Assembly (NCBI GenBank): GCA_029263395.1
Contig: JAJCXO010000141.1
Location: 1-64,000, forward strand
DNA from: Acidobacteriota bacterium
Lineage (GTDB): Bacteria; Acidobacteriota; Thermoanaerobaculia; Multivoradales; J023
Direction: 5' to 3'
Length of the DNA stretch: 64,000 bases
Translations under genes and position numbers: made by a program
The notes under the pieces: model-generated
Databases searched by the model: none
What the model was told of the DNA's origin: nothing
The model's input: only the letters and a program-made list of their open reading frames with translations
Shown here: positions 1 through 9,263 of the stretch, piece by piece
Numbering within the stretch: position 1 is the first letter of the stretch
Layout: every line of letters starts with the position of its first letter

Positions 1-2
1 CC

Positions 3-800
3 TTCGTCAACAGCAACCTGGCCAGGGAAGCCGGTCGTATCATCGGTTGGCGAGGTTCCTTTTGGCGCGAGAGATATCATCTCATCCCGATCAGTCCCGA
101 AGACGAGGCCCTGATCGGCCGACTGCGCTACGTCCTCAGCAACACCGTCAAAGAATTCCTAGTCGCCAGCGTTCGCGACTGGGAAGGCCTTCACTGTGCC
201 GAAGCCTTAATGGATGGCAAGCCGATGCAAGGCGTCTGGTACGCACGCTCCAAAGAGTACGAAGCGCAACGTCAAGCTCAACGCCGAGCGGCCCGCCGAG
301 GCACCATCGTCGAAGACATCGATCGCGGCGCTTTCATGGAACACTATGCCGTCCAGCTCGCACCGCTGCCTTGTTGGAAAGATCTATCCCTTGCCACCCG
401 TCGCAAACTCGTGAACGAGATGGTCGTCGAGATCGAAGCGGAAGCTGCGGAGCAACGCGCCGAACTCGGCATCGAACCTTTAGGTATGGACGCCATTCGC
501 AACCAGGATCCATTCGCTCGTTCCGCCAACCACAAGCGCACACCCAAACCGCTGTGTCACGCCGCCAGTAGGGAAACGCGTGACCGCATGAAACTCGCCT
601 ACCGGGCCTTCGTCGGAATGTTTCGCGAGGCATCACTCAAAGTGAAACTCGGTCGGGTCGCCGAAGCGATCTTCCCTAAACACAGTTTCCCACCAAGCCT
701 GCCCTTCGTCCGCTTCGGTGATGCCATCGATCCGCTCGCCGACGCGGGCGGCGCCGTGCGCTGGACGAATTGGTCGACAGCAACGACCCAGGCTCAGTAA
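3..800 (+). CDS. RAYT/IS200-like transposase, 5' end cut by window
   Basis: The frame is open from the window edge, so the N-terminal catalytic part (HUH and Tyr) lies outside. The visible 265 codons carry features I associate with the C-terminal half of REP-associated tyrosine transposases: a WRGSFWRERY-like stretch, YVLSNTVKEFLVASVRDWEGLHC, then DGKPMQGVWY, PLPCWK, a QDP motif, CHAASRETRDRMKLAYRAFV and an ending near FPPSLPFV. Such enzymes are single-copy housekeeping-like transposases that act on short palindromic repeats. A decayed copy of its C-terminal segment lies at 58374-58490, and a 42-bp tandem array starts 500 bp downstream. Family is fairly sure; activity cannot be judged without the N-terminus. 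Confidence 0.75.
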   Translation, partial: FVNSNLAREAGRIIGWRGSFWRERYHLIPISPEDEALIGRLRYVLSNTVKEFLVASVRDWEGLHCAEALMDGKPMQGVWYARSKEYEAQRQAQRRAARRGTIVEDIDRGAFMEHYAVQLAPLPCWKDLSLATRRKLVNEMVVEIEAEAAEQRAELGIEPLGMDAIRNQDPFARSANHKRTPKPLCHAASRETRDRMKLAYRAFVGMFREASLKVKLGRVAEAIFPKHSFPPSLPFVRFGDAIDPLADAGGAVRWTNWSTATTQAQ

Positions 801-1304
801 CGAGTCTAGGGCTGCTTTGGGCCCGGTAACGAGACGAAGGCGATATCTTGATATCTGCGCTTACCGGGTGAAGTGTGTCTGTTGTAAGCCCAGGGGCCAG
901 AGATTTCAAGAATGACACGACTCAGCAATCGCGAGCCTGACGCTCTGGCGTCCGAAGACATGAAGAACGTTCGGAAGGTGCCGAATTGCGGCGAAGGGAC
1001 CGAGTAAAAACTGGTGTGCTGTGTTCAGCAGGTACCCCATCGGCTTTCTCGCCGCCGAAATCCCTGGAACCTGCTCCCCTGATGCTGACGCTCCCCTACT
1101 CCGCGCAATTCACTCGACGCGCCGTCTTGCTGCCGCCTCGACCGAATTGTTTCCAAGGGAAACGTTGTCAGCATCAGCATAGGCCAAGGCCAATCCACTG
1201 ATCTAGGAATATCTTTCTTGATCATTAAGCATGAGTCTCTCGATCTACACATTCGTCAAGCACCGTCGTCAGCCGTTCGAGCCACATCGACGATTTTGAG
1301 CCCC
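801..1304. other. Intergenic stretch without a convincing gene
   Basis: About 500 bases between the transposase end and the 42-bp array. Only short, low-quality frames are present. The one visible structure is a small GATATC-TT-GATATC repeat near 842-855. I see no promoter or RNA gene. Confidence 0.5.
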
Positions 1305-1450
1305 GCCAAGACACCTGTTGCGCAACCACTATCCCCTTCCGGCCAGCCAAGACACCTGTTGTGCAACCCCGATCCCCTTCTAAGCCAGCCAAGACACCTG
1401 TTGGACGGTACCGATCCCCTTCTAAGCCGGCCAAGACACCTGTTGCGCGT
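1305..1450. repeat. 42-bp tandem repeat array A (about 4 copies)
   Basis: The core GCCAAGACACCTGTTG (third and fourth copies differ slightly outside it) starts at 1305, 1346, 1388 and 1430, giving spacings of 41, 42 and 42 bp. The rest of the unit is a degenerate CAACCCCGATCCCCTTCTAAGC-like segment. The array lies just beyond the 3' end of the minus-strand kinase gene. It has no spacer/repeat alternation, so it is not CRISPR. Two other arrays with the same period but different sequence occur at 23603-23936 and 58229-58312. Confidence 0.9.
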
Positions 1451-1473
1451 TACCAATCCTGTCCCGGCGGGCC

Positions 1474-4143
1474 TCAACTCTGTGTTTGGTTGCGCAACAG
1501 GTCTTCCGCGCTCCTGTCGACAGCAGCCAGGGCGCGAAACTTGTCCGCTTGATCGACCTCACCGGTGCTTTCATACAAGTTGACCAGGGCTTCGGCTGCC
1601 TTGCGGGCTCGTGTCTCGTCTTGCCCACGGAACCCTTCGTAAGCCTCGCGTAGGAGGTTCTCCCCTTCTGATGGCTGCTGCAGCAAGACCAGGCACTCCC
1701 CGAGCTCGATCGCTGCACGAAGCACCAAGGGATGGTCCGATGCCAACACTCGACGACGGATTTCGAGCGTCTCACGCAGCAGTGGCTCAGCACTTGCGGG
1801 CTGGCCAACCAAGAGCTTCAGGCCACCGATGGCAGCGAGCGACCTGGAGATGGCTGGATGACTCGCAGGTAAACTGCCCCGCTGAGCCGCCAGAGCCTCA
1901 CGATAGGTGGCCTCGGCTTCGTCCAAATGTTCGGACTTCTCGAGGACATAGGCTAAAACGTAGAGGCTGTGCCCAATCTGCACGTGCGGTGCCTCAAACA
2001 GCTGGCGACGGTTTGCCAAGGCTTCTCGGGCCAATGGCAGCGCGGCTTCAGGGTTGCCTAGATCGGTCAGCACCACACTCAGATTGGCAAGGGTTTCAGT
2101 GGTCCTGGGATGACCGCTCGGGAGCAATCGTCGACGCAGCACCAAGGCTTCACCCAATCTTTCCCGCGCCGCCTCAAGATCACCGGTGACGAACAGAGCA
2201 CAGCCCAAATTGTGCAGGGTGAGGGCCACTTGGGGATGATCCATGCCGACGGCTCGACGCTGGACGGCAAGGGCCTCGCGATATAAAACGACGGCGCCGG
2301 CCGGATCACCCTGGTTGTCAACCACCAGCGCCAGATCGTTCAGGGTTCCGGCGGTATCCAGGTGAGCCCGCCCTAGATGTTGGGTCTGAATCGTCAACGC
2401 TCGCCGCAGCAGATCTTCCGCTTCGTCGTAGCGGCCCTGCGCATGGCGCAGGTGGGACTGCTGGACGAGCCCTATCGCCAAGTCCTCGGCTCCAAGCTGC
2501 TGACGGATCGCAAACGCCTCCCGTAGGATGACGTCTGCGCGACCAATATCGCCCACCTCACGGCGCAACTCAGCGAGCTGCCCGAGCGTTGTCGCCAGCT
2601 GTTGCGGACTGCTGCCTCGGCGCCGCAGCGCCAGCGCCTCTTCCAATAACTCGATCGATTGCTGCCACAGGCCGAGCTCGTCGTATACCGTGGCCATGGT
2701 TTCGAGCAGCCCGGCTCGCTTCTCGGGTTGATCGTCGAGGTGAGGTCCAATCCGGGCCACCCCTCGATCGAGCACCTCCCGTGCTGTGAGGTCTTGTCCG
2801 CGGGATCGGCTGGGATCTGCCTCGGAGAACAGGTCGACTAGAAAACTGGACACTTGCTCGGCATGATCGCGATCCTGACGCGCTTGATCGCGCTCGAGTT
2901 CGAGCTGGGCGGCCTGAATAGAGGCATGCAGCACGAAGCCGAGCACGGTCAGCAAAAACAGCGCCACCACCGTCGCCCCCCAAACATGACGACGGATCAG
3001 CTTGCCGGCGCGATACCCCCACCAGGTGACGGTCCTCGCCACCACCGGCCGCCCTTCGAGGTAACGTTCAATGTCTTCCGCCAACTGGCGGCTCGAGCCG
3101 TAACGCTGCCGGGGATCTTTTGCCAGCGCCTTGAGTAGGATGTTGTCGAGGTCGCCGCGCAGTTGATGGGGTCGGACGGGCCCAGCACTCGATCGATCAG
3201 CCGTAGTGCTGGGACGGGGCGGATCGAGCTCGCAGACGACACGCTCAACTTCGGCCGGTGACAGCTCGCCGAGCTCGTACGGGCGGCTGCCGGTCAACAA
3301 CTCATACAGCAGCAACCCCAGCGCATACACGTCGGTTGCGGTGGTGATCGGCTCACCCAACAACTGTTCGGGGCTGGCGTACTGCAGGGTCATCGGATGT
3401 AAGCCCGAGGCGGTGACCTCAACCGCATGTGGGAAAGCTCCCGGCTCGAGGATCTTGGCGATACCGAAATCGAGCAGTTTGGGTACGCCCTCTTCGGTCA
3501 CTAAAACGTTGGCGGGCTTGAGGTCACGATGGATGATGAGGTTTCGTTGCGCGGTACTCACCGCCGAGCAGACGCACAGCACGAGGTCGAGGCGTTGGCG
3601 CAGCGACAGCTGACGCCGTGTGCAGAAGAGGTCGATCCGTTGGCCTGCGACGTATTCCAACACCAGATAAAGCGACCCGTCGTCGGTAGCACCCCCATCG
3701 TGGATGCGGGCGATGTTGGGATGCTCCAACCGCGCCAGGATCTGGCGTTCGTTGCGAAAGCGCCGCAGGGCTTCGTCACCGCCGGCATTCGGACGCACCA
3801 CTTTGATCGCCACTATCTGGTGTAGGTGCCCGTCATCACGTACCGCAAGATAAACGCTCCCCATGCCACCGTGACCGAGAACACGCAACAGGCGATAGGG
3901 TCCCAGATGGTCCCAAGGTAGCTCCCTCAGCGGCAGCTTCGAGCCCGAGAGTTCAGAAAGGCTGCTGACAATCGGCCGCTCGAGGAAGTCTCCCGCTCGC
4001 TCTTCAGCCCGCAAGATCGCCTCGACGTCCGCCCGCAACTCGGACGGACAATCCTGCTCCAAGTATCTCCGACGCTCCGCTGTGTCGTGTTGGAGGGCCC
4101 GCTGCAAAACCCCCTCTAAACGACGCCAGCGACTTGAAGTCAT
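1474..4143 (-). CDS. Membrane Ser/Thr protein kinase with C-terminal TPR repeats
   Basis: About 889 aa. An N-terminal helical segment (residues 1-75) precedes a Pkn2-type kinase domain: glycine loop GHGGMGSVY near residue 90, VAIK lysine near 114, catalytic HRDLKPAN, DFG, and an activation-loop SPEQ motif. A single hydrophobic segment (VVALFLLTVLGFVL) follows near residue 385, then a long run of TPR motifs to the C-terminus, probably on the other side of the membrane. The ATG at 4143 is chosen because it overlaps the stop of the upstream sigma gene (ATGA), implying translational coupling. Likely role, by inference from kinase-linked ECF systems: phosphorylating and so controlling the partner sigma factor. 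All catalytic motifs appear intact. Confidence 0.88.
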   Translation of the reverse strand: MTSSRWRRLEGVLQRALQHDTAERRRYLEQDCPSELRADVEAILRAEERAGDFLERPIVSSLSELSGSKLPLRELPWDHLGPYRLLRVLGHGGMGSVYLAVRDDGHLHQIVAIKVVRPNAGGDEALRRFRNERQILARLEHPNIARIHDGGATDDGSLYLVLEYVAGQRIDLFCTRRQLSLRQRLDLVLCVCSAVSTAQRNLIIHRDLKPANVLVTEEGVPKLLDFGIAKILEPGAFPHAVEVTASGLHPMTLQYASPEQLLGEPITTATDVYALGLLLYELLTGSRPYELGELSPAEVERVVCELDPPRPSTTADRSSAGPVRPHQLRGDLDNILLKALAKDPRQRYGSSRQLAEDIERYLEGRPVVARTVTWWGYRAGKLIRRHVWGATVVALFLLTVLGFVLHASIQAAQLELERDQARQDRDHAEQVSSFLVDLFSEADPSRSRGQDLTAREVLDRGVARIGPHLDDQPEKRAGLLETMATVYDELGLWQQSIELLEEALALRRRGSSPQQLATTLGQLAELRREVGDIGRADVILREAFAIRQQLGAEDLAIGLVQQSHLRHAQGRYDEAEDLLRRALTIQTQHLGRAHLDTAGTLNDLALVVDNQGDPAGAVVLYREALAVQRRAVGMDHPQVALTLHNLGCALFVTGDLEAARERLGEALVLRRRLLPSGHPRTTETLANLSVVLTDLGNPEAALPLAREALANRRQLFEAPHVQIGHSLYVLAYVLEKSEHLDEAEATYREALAAQRGSLPASHPAISRSLAAIGGLKLLVGQPASAEPLLRETLEIRRRVLASDHPLVLRAAIELGECLVLLQQPSEGENLLREAYEGFRGQDETRARKAAEALVNLYESTGEVDQADKFRALAAVDRSAEDLLRNQTQS

Positions 4144-4811
4144 GGCTCCGGCTGCAGGAAGTTGTAGAGCCAACCGCGAGCGATTCGCCACCGGCGGTTG
4201 AGGGTGGCGCTCGACAGCCCGAGGTGCCGAGCGATCTCCTGAAATTGATAGCCGGCAAAAAATCGCAGCTCGACAATCTTAGCTAGCCCGGGATCGAGCT
4301 TGGCTAGCGCGTCGAGGGCTTCGTCCAAGGCCACCAACTGGGCCGGCTCATCGCCAAACATGCCTTCTGCGTTCTCGAGGGTGACATGTGGCTGGTCACC
4401 ACCGCGCTTGGCGGTCAACCGGCCGCGAGCATGGTCAACCAGCACTCGCCGCATAATGCGCGCTGCAGTGGCGAAAAAATGCGACCGGTTCTGCCAGTCC
4501 GGCTGTTGCTCGGCGGATAGCCGCAGGTAGGCCTCGTGCACCAATGCGGTGGCTTGCAACGTCAGATCGTGGCGCTCACGGCGGACGTAACCCTGAGCAA
4601 TCGCGTGGAGATCACGGTAGACCTCGGACACCAGACGATACCCGGCATTCTGATCGCCGTCCGACCAGCCAGACAGTAAACCGGTCAGGTCGGTGGCATC
4701 GACAGTGGCCAAGGGATGGCTCGTCGAGCCGTTCAGATTTCGTGGCACGTCTGAGTCCAGTGCATCGACATGGGCCAAGGCTTTCATCACTTCAACAGCA
4801 TACTGCCGCAT
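4140..4811 (-). CDS. ECF-type RNA polymerase sigma factor, kinase-linked
   Basis: About 223 aa. It has the form of the acidobacterial/planctomycete ECF subfamily (Pfam Sigma70_ECF type): DLTGLLSGWSDGDQNA start, region 2 with ALVHEAYLRL and HFFATAARIMRRVLVDHAR, and region 4 with LDPGLAKIVELRFFAGYQ followed by a helix-turn-helix. No anti-sigma gene is adjacent; instead the next gene is a Ser/Thr kinase overlapping by 4 bp. Start is uncertain: a GTG at 4910 would add 33 residues unlike the family, and ATG 4787 is also possible. A second copy of this gene order lies at 59-62.3 kb. Confidence 0.85.
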   Translation of the reverse strand: MRQYAVEVMKALAHVDALDSDVPRNLNGSTSHPLATVDATDLTGLLSGWSDGDQNAGYRLVSEVYRDLHAIAQGYVRRERHDLTLQATALVHEAYLRLSAEQQPDWQNRSHFFATAARIMRRVLVDHARGRLTAKRGGDQPHVTLENAEGMFGDEPAQLVALDEALDALAKLDPGLAKIVELRFFAGYQFQEIARHLGLSSATLNRRWRIARGWLYNFLQPEP

Positions 4812-4997
4812 CGACGTCTCAAACTCGCGTTTCGCACCCTGGAACGTACCGCTCGTCCAATTGTTGATTGATCGGCGCCGCAGTCCACGCTGGTCCGAGT
4901 GATGACGCACCCGGAGGTGCTGGTGGCGCTCGCCTGATCGGCGCGCTCAAACAGCTTCGGGACTCTGATGCTTACATGATCAGTTGTAGGAGAACTC

Positions 4998-5918
4998 ATG
5001 ACTCGTAGTTTCAACCTATCTTTCGTTCGCAACGGCTTCTCGGCCTTTGTCCTATTCGTGGTACTCGCCGGCTCCACTTCCGCTCAGACCATCATCACCG
5101 GTCAATTCGACTTCGAGACCATCGCTGTCCCCGGCGCACTCTCGACCGATGGCTCAGAGCTAGATAAACAAGGTCGTTTCTGGGGCTACTACGACGGCCC
5201 GGACGGCACAGTCGGAGGCTTCTCTTACAAAGATGGTGTCTTCACACCGTTCAGCGTCGACGGCTTAGATACGGCCGTGGCCGGCGTCAGCGACAAGGGG
5301 GATGTGGTCGGTGACGTCACTGGTGAAGATCAGATCCGCCGCGGTTTCTTCTACGATGGCGAAGAGCTGCTCATCGTCCATCCCGACGACTCCGAGATTA
5401 CCGAAGTGATCGGCGTCAACGAGAAGGGGCAAGCGTCGGGCTGGTACCGCGACACCGGTGGCACACGGCACGGCTTCATCCTCGAAGATGGTGAGCTCAC
5501 CCTGATCGATTTCCCCGGCGCCGCTGCTGGCGGAACTCGGGCCTCGGACATCAACATCAAAGGCGACGTCACTGGTTTCTACTTCGATGAAAACTTCTTG
5601 CCGCACGGCTTCGTGCTGCGCAAGGGTGTGTTCACGACCATCGACTTCCCAGGCTCGTTGGGTACGTTCCTCGGCGGTATCAGTGACAACGGACTGGCGA
5701 TCACCGGCACCTACATCGACTCGGACTTCGTCTTCCATGGCTTCATCCTGAACAAACGAGGGGACTTCATCACCATGGACGTACCGGGCGCCGCCGGGAC
5801 CCTCGCGGTGCGCTTCTCGAGCAAAGGTGGCAAGGTCACCGGGTCTTACGAGTCCGCCGCTGATCCGAATGTGCGGTTCGGCTTCATCGCCACACCGTTG
5901 GAGAACTATGGCCTCTAG
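4998..5918 (+). CDS. Exported HAF-like repeat beta-propeller protein
   Basis: 306 aa with a signal peptide (hydrophobic AFVLFVVLAGSTSAQ, probable cleavage after SAQ). The body has about six repeats of roughly 40 aa built on the pattern G-IND/NEKG-xx-G-Y-D-xxG-xxHGFIL-xxG-xxxxIDFPGA, the pattern of HAF-type extracellular repeats. It is probably a secreted or surface beta-propeller-like protein; no catalytic motif is seen. A good ribosome-binding site (AGGAGAACTC) precedes the ATG. It is divergent from the sigma-kinase operon and could be one of its targets, but nothing in the sequence proves that. Confidence 0.8.
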   Translation: MTRSFNLSFVRNGFSAFVLFVVLAGSTSAQTIITGQFDFETIAVPGALSTDGSELDKQGRFWGYYDGPDGTVGGFSYKDGVFTPFSVDGLDTAVAGVSDKGDVVGDVTGEDQIRRGFFYDGEELLIVHPDDSEITEVIGVNEKGQASGWYRDTGGTRHGFILEDGELTLIDFPGAAAGGTRASDINIKGDVTGFYFDENFLPHGFVLRKGVFTTIDFPGSLGTFLGGISDNGLAITGTYIDSDFVFHGFILNKRGDFITMDVPGAAGTLAVRFSSKGGKVTGSYESAADPNVRFGFIATPLENYGL

Positions 5919-5920
5919 AT

Positions 5921-5949
5921 GAACCAAACCCGCGTGCGGGCTCGGTTTC
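5921..5949 (+). terminator. Hairpin after HAF-like gene
   Basis: CCCGC-GT-GCGGG with flanking AACC/GGTT pairing directly after the stop at 5918. A short TTTC follows rather than a full T-tract, so it is only a candidate terminator. Confidence 0.45.
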
Positions 5950-6142
5950 GGTACCAGGGCGCACAGCCGTGCGCCCCACCCAGGTCTTGCCAAACTCAGG
6001 TCTTGCCGAGTCGGCTGCTTCTTGGCGATGAAGCGCCAACAGGCGCCGACCCTGGACAGAATCTAGTTGGTTCCTCGATGTAACAAACCCATCCCCACCA
6101 TCGTCTTCCTATCAACGGACCACCCCGTCACTCGAGGAGCCC

Positions 6143-8563
6143 ATGATGTGGAAAGACGCCCGCTACGCCGTTCGCATGCTGACCAAGAACCCGATGGTGA
6201 CCACCGTCGCGATCCTCTCTTTGGCCCTCGGTATCGGCGGCAACAGTACGATCTTCAGCATCGTCTACAGCTTCCTGTTCTCTCCGCTCCCGTTTGACGA
6301 CCCGGCCCGGGTGGTCTTGGTGCTCGAGACCGACCCCAAAGAGGGGGACGACCAAGTTGGCGTTGCGCCGGCAAATTTTCTCGATTGGCGCGAACGACAG
6401 GACGTCTTCGCCAACTTCGCCGCCTCGACGGCGGGGACGGTGCGGCTGACCGGTGACGGGCCAGCCGAGCAGCTCAACGGCAGCACCGCAACGGCGAACT
6501 TCTTCGATACCCTCGGGGTTCCAGCGCTTCATGGACGCACCTTTGTCGCCGGTGAAGACGTGGCCGGCTCCGATCGGGTGGTGGTCCTCAGCTATTCATT
6601 GTTCGAACGTCGCTTTGGTGCCGACCCCAAGGTCGTCGGCACTACCATCGAGCTCGATGGCACTGCGCACACCGTCGTCGGGGTGATGGATAAACCCTTC
6701 GAATTCTTCGACGCAACAATCGCCCTCTGGCAACCGTTGGTGTTCGGCCCCGAGGCACGTAATCAGCGCTCCCGCGAAGATCGCCAGCTGATGACGGTCG
6801 GCCGACTGGCTGACGGCACTACCGTCGACGGTGCCCATCAGCAGATAGCAGCCATCGCCACCAACCTGGCGGCTGAGTATCCTGAGATCCTCAACGAGCG
6901 CCGAGCCAATGCGATCAAGGCCCGCGACCTCTTCCCCGGTCGCGTCGACAAGATCTTGGTTTCGGTGCTGATGGCGGCGGTCGGTTTTGTGCTCTTGATC
7001 GCCTGCGCCAACATCGCCAACCTATTGCTGGCGCGTGGCGAGTCGCGTCGCGAGGAGATTGCGGTGCGGGCCGCTCTCGGTGCCGGCCGCGCACGGATCA
7101 TCGGACAGATGCTGACCGAGAGTCTCTTGCTCGCCACCCTCGGTGGCGCGCTGGGGATGGGGCTGGGGGTGACCGGTGTGCGTTTTCTGGCGTCGGTGAT
7201 CCCACCTAACATGCCGACCAGCATGGTACCGGCCGTGAACTTACCAGTGTTGGGCTTCACCGTCCTGGTCACGGTGATGGCAGGCCTGGTCTTCGGCTCG
7301 ATGCCAGCGCTGCTGGCAGCACGTACCAACCTCACCGGCACCCTGCGTGCCGGTGGACGTAGTGACGCTGGCTCACAGCGACGCGGCTGGCTGCGTAGCG
7401 CGCTAGTTGTCGGCCAGGTCAGCATGGCGGTGATGTTGCTCGCCGGCGCCGCGGTCCTGGTGCAGACGTTCCAGCACTTTCAGCCGACCGATTCCGGCTT
7501 CGACAGCGCCCGCCTCCTGACCGTGCAAGTTGCCCTTGAAGAAGGCACGGAATCGGAACAATCGACACGTTGGCCGCTCTTCTTCGAAAGTGTCGAGGGT
7601 CGCCTGCGCGAGATGCCAGAGGTTGCTTCGGTCACGACTGTCAGCATGCTGCCCCGCAGCCGCGGCGGGGGTCCGCAGGGAACGTTCACCATCGACGGAC
7701 GGCTGGTCGAACCGGGCGAAGAGCCGAGCGCCCTGTGGCTCACCTCGACGCCAGGCTATTTCTCGACCCTGGCGATCCCGGTCCAAGGGAGAGTGTTTGA
7801 TGCTGGCGATCGAGAAGATGCGGTGCCGGTTGCGATCGTCAATCGTCGCTTCGCTGAGCAGCACTTCCCGGGTAGTACCGTCAATGATGTCATCGGCCAA
7901 CGCCTGACGATCCAGGGTCAGTCACGGCAGATCGTCGGTATTTCAGCCGACATCTATCAACGACGGATCATCACTCGCGATGGGGCTGTGCCGGTGGTTT
8001 ATCTGCCCTACCGACAAGCCCTGAGTCGCGAGATGTTTGTCGTCGCTCGAACCCACGGTGAGCCCTCCGACGTGGCTGGCGCCGTCCGCGAGGCGATCTG
8101 GGCCGAGGAGTCGAGCCAACCGATCGGTGCGGTGCAAACCATGGACGAGCACATCGCCGAGATGATGGCGGGACCGCGCTCGATCTCCCAGATTGTCACC
8201 GCCCTCGGCACGCTGGCTTTGCTGTTGGCGTCGATCGGGATCTACGGCGTCATGTCTTACTCGGTGTCGTTGCGACGCCGCGAAATTGGCATCCGTATGG
8301 CAATGGGAGCCGGCAGGCTCACGATCCTCCGCATGATCACACGCCAAGGACTGCGCCTGATCGTCATCGGCTTCCTGCTCGCAGTGCCTGGCACCTGGGC
8401 CGTCCTGCGCCTGCTGGCCAGCGCCTTTGACGGCATGCCGGCGTCGGACCTGCTCGCCCCCGCCGCCATGCTCGGCGTGTTGTTGCTCAGCGGATTGCTG
8501 GCGAGTTTCCTGCCGGCCCGGGGTGCGGCGCAAGTAAATCCGGCCGAAACGCTGCGTAGGTAA
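6143..8563 (+). CDS. ADOP-type orphan MacB/FtsX duplicated permease
   Basis: 806 aa with two MacB-like periplasmic regions and two FtsX permease modules. An N-terminal transmembrane helix (MVTTVAILSLALGIGGNSTIFSIV) leads into a periplasmic domain. A first FtsX block (ALGAGRARIIGQMLTESLL) lies near 310-390, a membrane-spanning link near 420-445, a second periplasmic domain, and a last FtsX block (RRREIGIRMAMGAGRLTILRMITRQGL) near 710-800. This duplicated layout without a neighbouring ABC ATPase is typical of acidobacterial ADOP permeases; transport substrate is unknown. GAGGAG lies a few bases before the ATG at 6143; ATG 6146 is an alternative. Confidence 0.9.
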   Translation: MMWKDARYAVRMLTKNPMVTTVAILSLALGIGGNSTIFSIVYSFLFSPLPFDDPARVVLVLETDPKEGDDQVGVAPANFLDWRERQDVFANFAASTAGTVRLTGDGPAEQLNGSTATANFFDTLGVPALHGRTFVAGEDVAGSDRVVVLSYSLFERRFGADPKVVGTTIELDGTAHTVVGVMDKPFEFFDATIALWQPLVFGPEARNQRSREDRQLMTVGRLADGTTVDGAHQQIAAIATNLAAEYPEILNERRANAIKARDLFPGRVDKILVSVLMAAVGFVLLIACANIANLLLARGESRREEIAVRAALGAGRARIIGQMLTESLLLATLGGALGMGLGVTGVRFLASVIPPNMPTSMVPAVNLPVLGFTVLVTVMAGLVFGSMPALLAARTNLTGTLRAGGRSDAGSQRRGWLRSALVVGQVSMAVMLLAGAAVLVQTFQHFQPTDSGFDSARLLTVQVALEEGTESEQSTRWPLFFESVEGRLREMPEVASVTTVSMLPRSRGGGPQGTFTIDGRLVEPGEEPSALWLTSTPGYFSTLAIPVQGRVFDAGDREDAVPVAIVNRRFAEQHFPGSTVNDVIGQRLTIQGQSRQIVGISADIYQRRIITRDGAVPVVYLPYRQALSREMFVVARTHGEPSDVAGAVREAIWAEESSQPIGAVQTMDEHIAEMMAGPRSISQIVTALGTLALLLASIGIYGVMSYSVSLRRREIGIRMAMGAGRLTILRMITRQGLRLIVIGFLLAVPGTWAVLRLLASAFDGMPASDLLAPAAMLGVLLLSGLLASFLPARGAAQVNPAETLRR

Positions 8564-8568
8564 AGGTT

Positions 8569-8647
8569 CGAAGCTCAAACATGCTCGCTGCTTGCTCGCT
8601 CCACAAGACCTCCCTGACTGAGCCGAAAATGGCAAAACTAGACGGGA
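8569..8647. repeat. Dispersed intergenic repeat, copy 1
   Basis: About 79 bp beginning CGAAGCTCAAACATGCTCGC and containing CCACAAGACCTCCCT, ACTGAGCCGAAA and GGCAAAACT. It matches 8783-8860 at nearly every base and its 3' half matches 34201-34246. It starts 6 bp after the permease stop and runs into the hairpin at 8641-8661. Confidence 0.85.
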
Positions 8648-8661
8648 TCTGAGATCCCGTC
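8641..8661. terminator. Strong hairpin downstream of ADOP gene
   Basis: GACGGGATC-TGA-GATCCCGTC, a perfect 9-bp stem with a 3-nt loop, at the 3' end of repeat copy 1. No T-tract follows, so it may be an RNA-stabilising or Rho-linked element rather than an intrinsic terminator. Confidence 0.55.
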
Positions 8662-8782
8662 CAAGAACGCATCGAGAGCTCGGTCGATCTTGTGGGCTGC
8701 GCCGCAGCTCCAGAACTCGCCGGATCTCTGGCAGTATGCCTAACTCCTTTTGGTGCGACTGGATACGAGATGCCAACAGATG

Positions 8783-8860
8783 CGAAGCTCAAACATGCTC
8801 GCTGCTTGCTCGCACCACAAGACCTCCCTCACTGAGCCGAAACGGCAAAACTGGACGGGA
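8783..8860. repeat. Dispersed intergenic repeat, copy 2
   Basis: Same sense as copy 1, offset by 214 bp, with only a few substitutions (CTCGCACC for CTCGCTCC, CTCACTGAG for CTGACTGAG) and a 2-bp gap. The two copies bracket the hairpin at 8641-8661. Confidence 0.85.
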
Positions 8861-8876
8861 ACTAGTTAGGTAGTTA

Positions 8877-8894
8877 GGGAGCCCGAGGGCTCCC
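8877..8894. terminator. Hairpin GGGAGCCC-GA-GGGCTCCC
   Basis: Perfect 8-bp inverted repeat with a 2-nt centre between repeat copy 2 and the promoter at 8928. It may insulate the TonB operon from read-through. No T-tract. Confidence 0.4.
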
Positions 8895-8927
8895 CGCGCA
8901 GCACCTGATGCTTGTGTATCGAGGTTC

Positions 8928-8955
8928 TTGACAATCAGGACCTCTGCAGTACACT
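8928..8955 (+). promoter_or_regulatory. Sigma70-like promoter of TonB-receptor operon
   Basis: TTGACA at 8928-8933, 16-bp spacer, TACACT at 8950-8955. Transcription would start near 8962, leaving a leader of about 300 nt before the receptor ATG. Confidence 0.6.
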
Positions 8956-8972
8956 ATTGGCCATCTCGTTCC

Positions 8973-8987
8973 TGAGACAGCATCTCA
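8973..8987. promoter_or_regulatory. Palindromic operator candidate 1
   Basis: TGAGACAGCATCTCA, outer arms TGAGA/TCTCA. It lies just downstream of the predicted start site, where a bound repressor would block transcription. It shares the form TGAGAC-N3-ATCTCA with the site at 9064-9080. The 15-bp 7-1-7 geometry resembles Fur-superfamily boxes (TGA-N9-TCA), which would suit a TonB-receptor gene. Confidence 0.6.
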
Positions 8988-9063
8988 ATAACTCACTTTA
9001 GCGAATCAACCAACTGTTTGGCCCCAACCCAACAACCAGTTGCCACATCGCTTCACCTATTTA

Positions 9064-9080
9064 TTGAGACGAAATCTCAA
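9064..9080. promoter_or_regulatory. Palindromic operator candidate 2
   Basis: TTGAGACGAAATCTCAA, 6-bp perfect arms around a 5-nt centre, 93 bp from candidate 1 (nearly nine helical turns). The shared half-sites TGAGAC and ATCTCA argue for one regulator binding twice in the leader. Confidence 0.6.
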
Positions 9081-9263
9081 CATGGAAACCCATACGATGA
9101 TCAACGAGGTGCCACCAGATTCTCTGATCGTTTGTCAGACGATCGGACCGAAACGTAGGAAGGCGACGACCCGCAGCACTTTGGCAGAGCACGGATCGCC
9201 GCCTGAACATGGACCACGGAGCGGGCTGGAACCCGACTCCACTCTCCACACAAGGAACTATAC

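Noticed and set aside
1305-1450. CRISPR array
   Set aside because: Units are contiguous diverged tandem repeats without unique spacers, and no cas gene is present; the same holds for the array at 23603-23936.
5265-5993. 242-codon antisense frame over the HAF-like gene
   Set aside because: Mirror frame of a clearly coding repeat protein; no start signal and no domain.
7943-8776. 277-codon antisense frame over the permease end and repeat copy 1
   Set aside because: Runs across conserved permease codons and an intergenic hairpin; composition is not protein-like.
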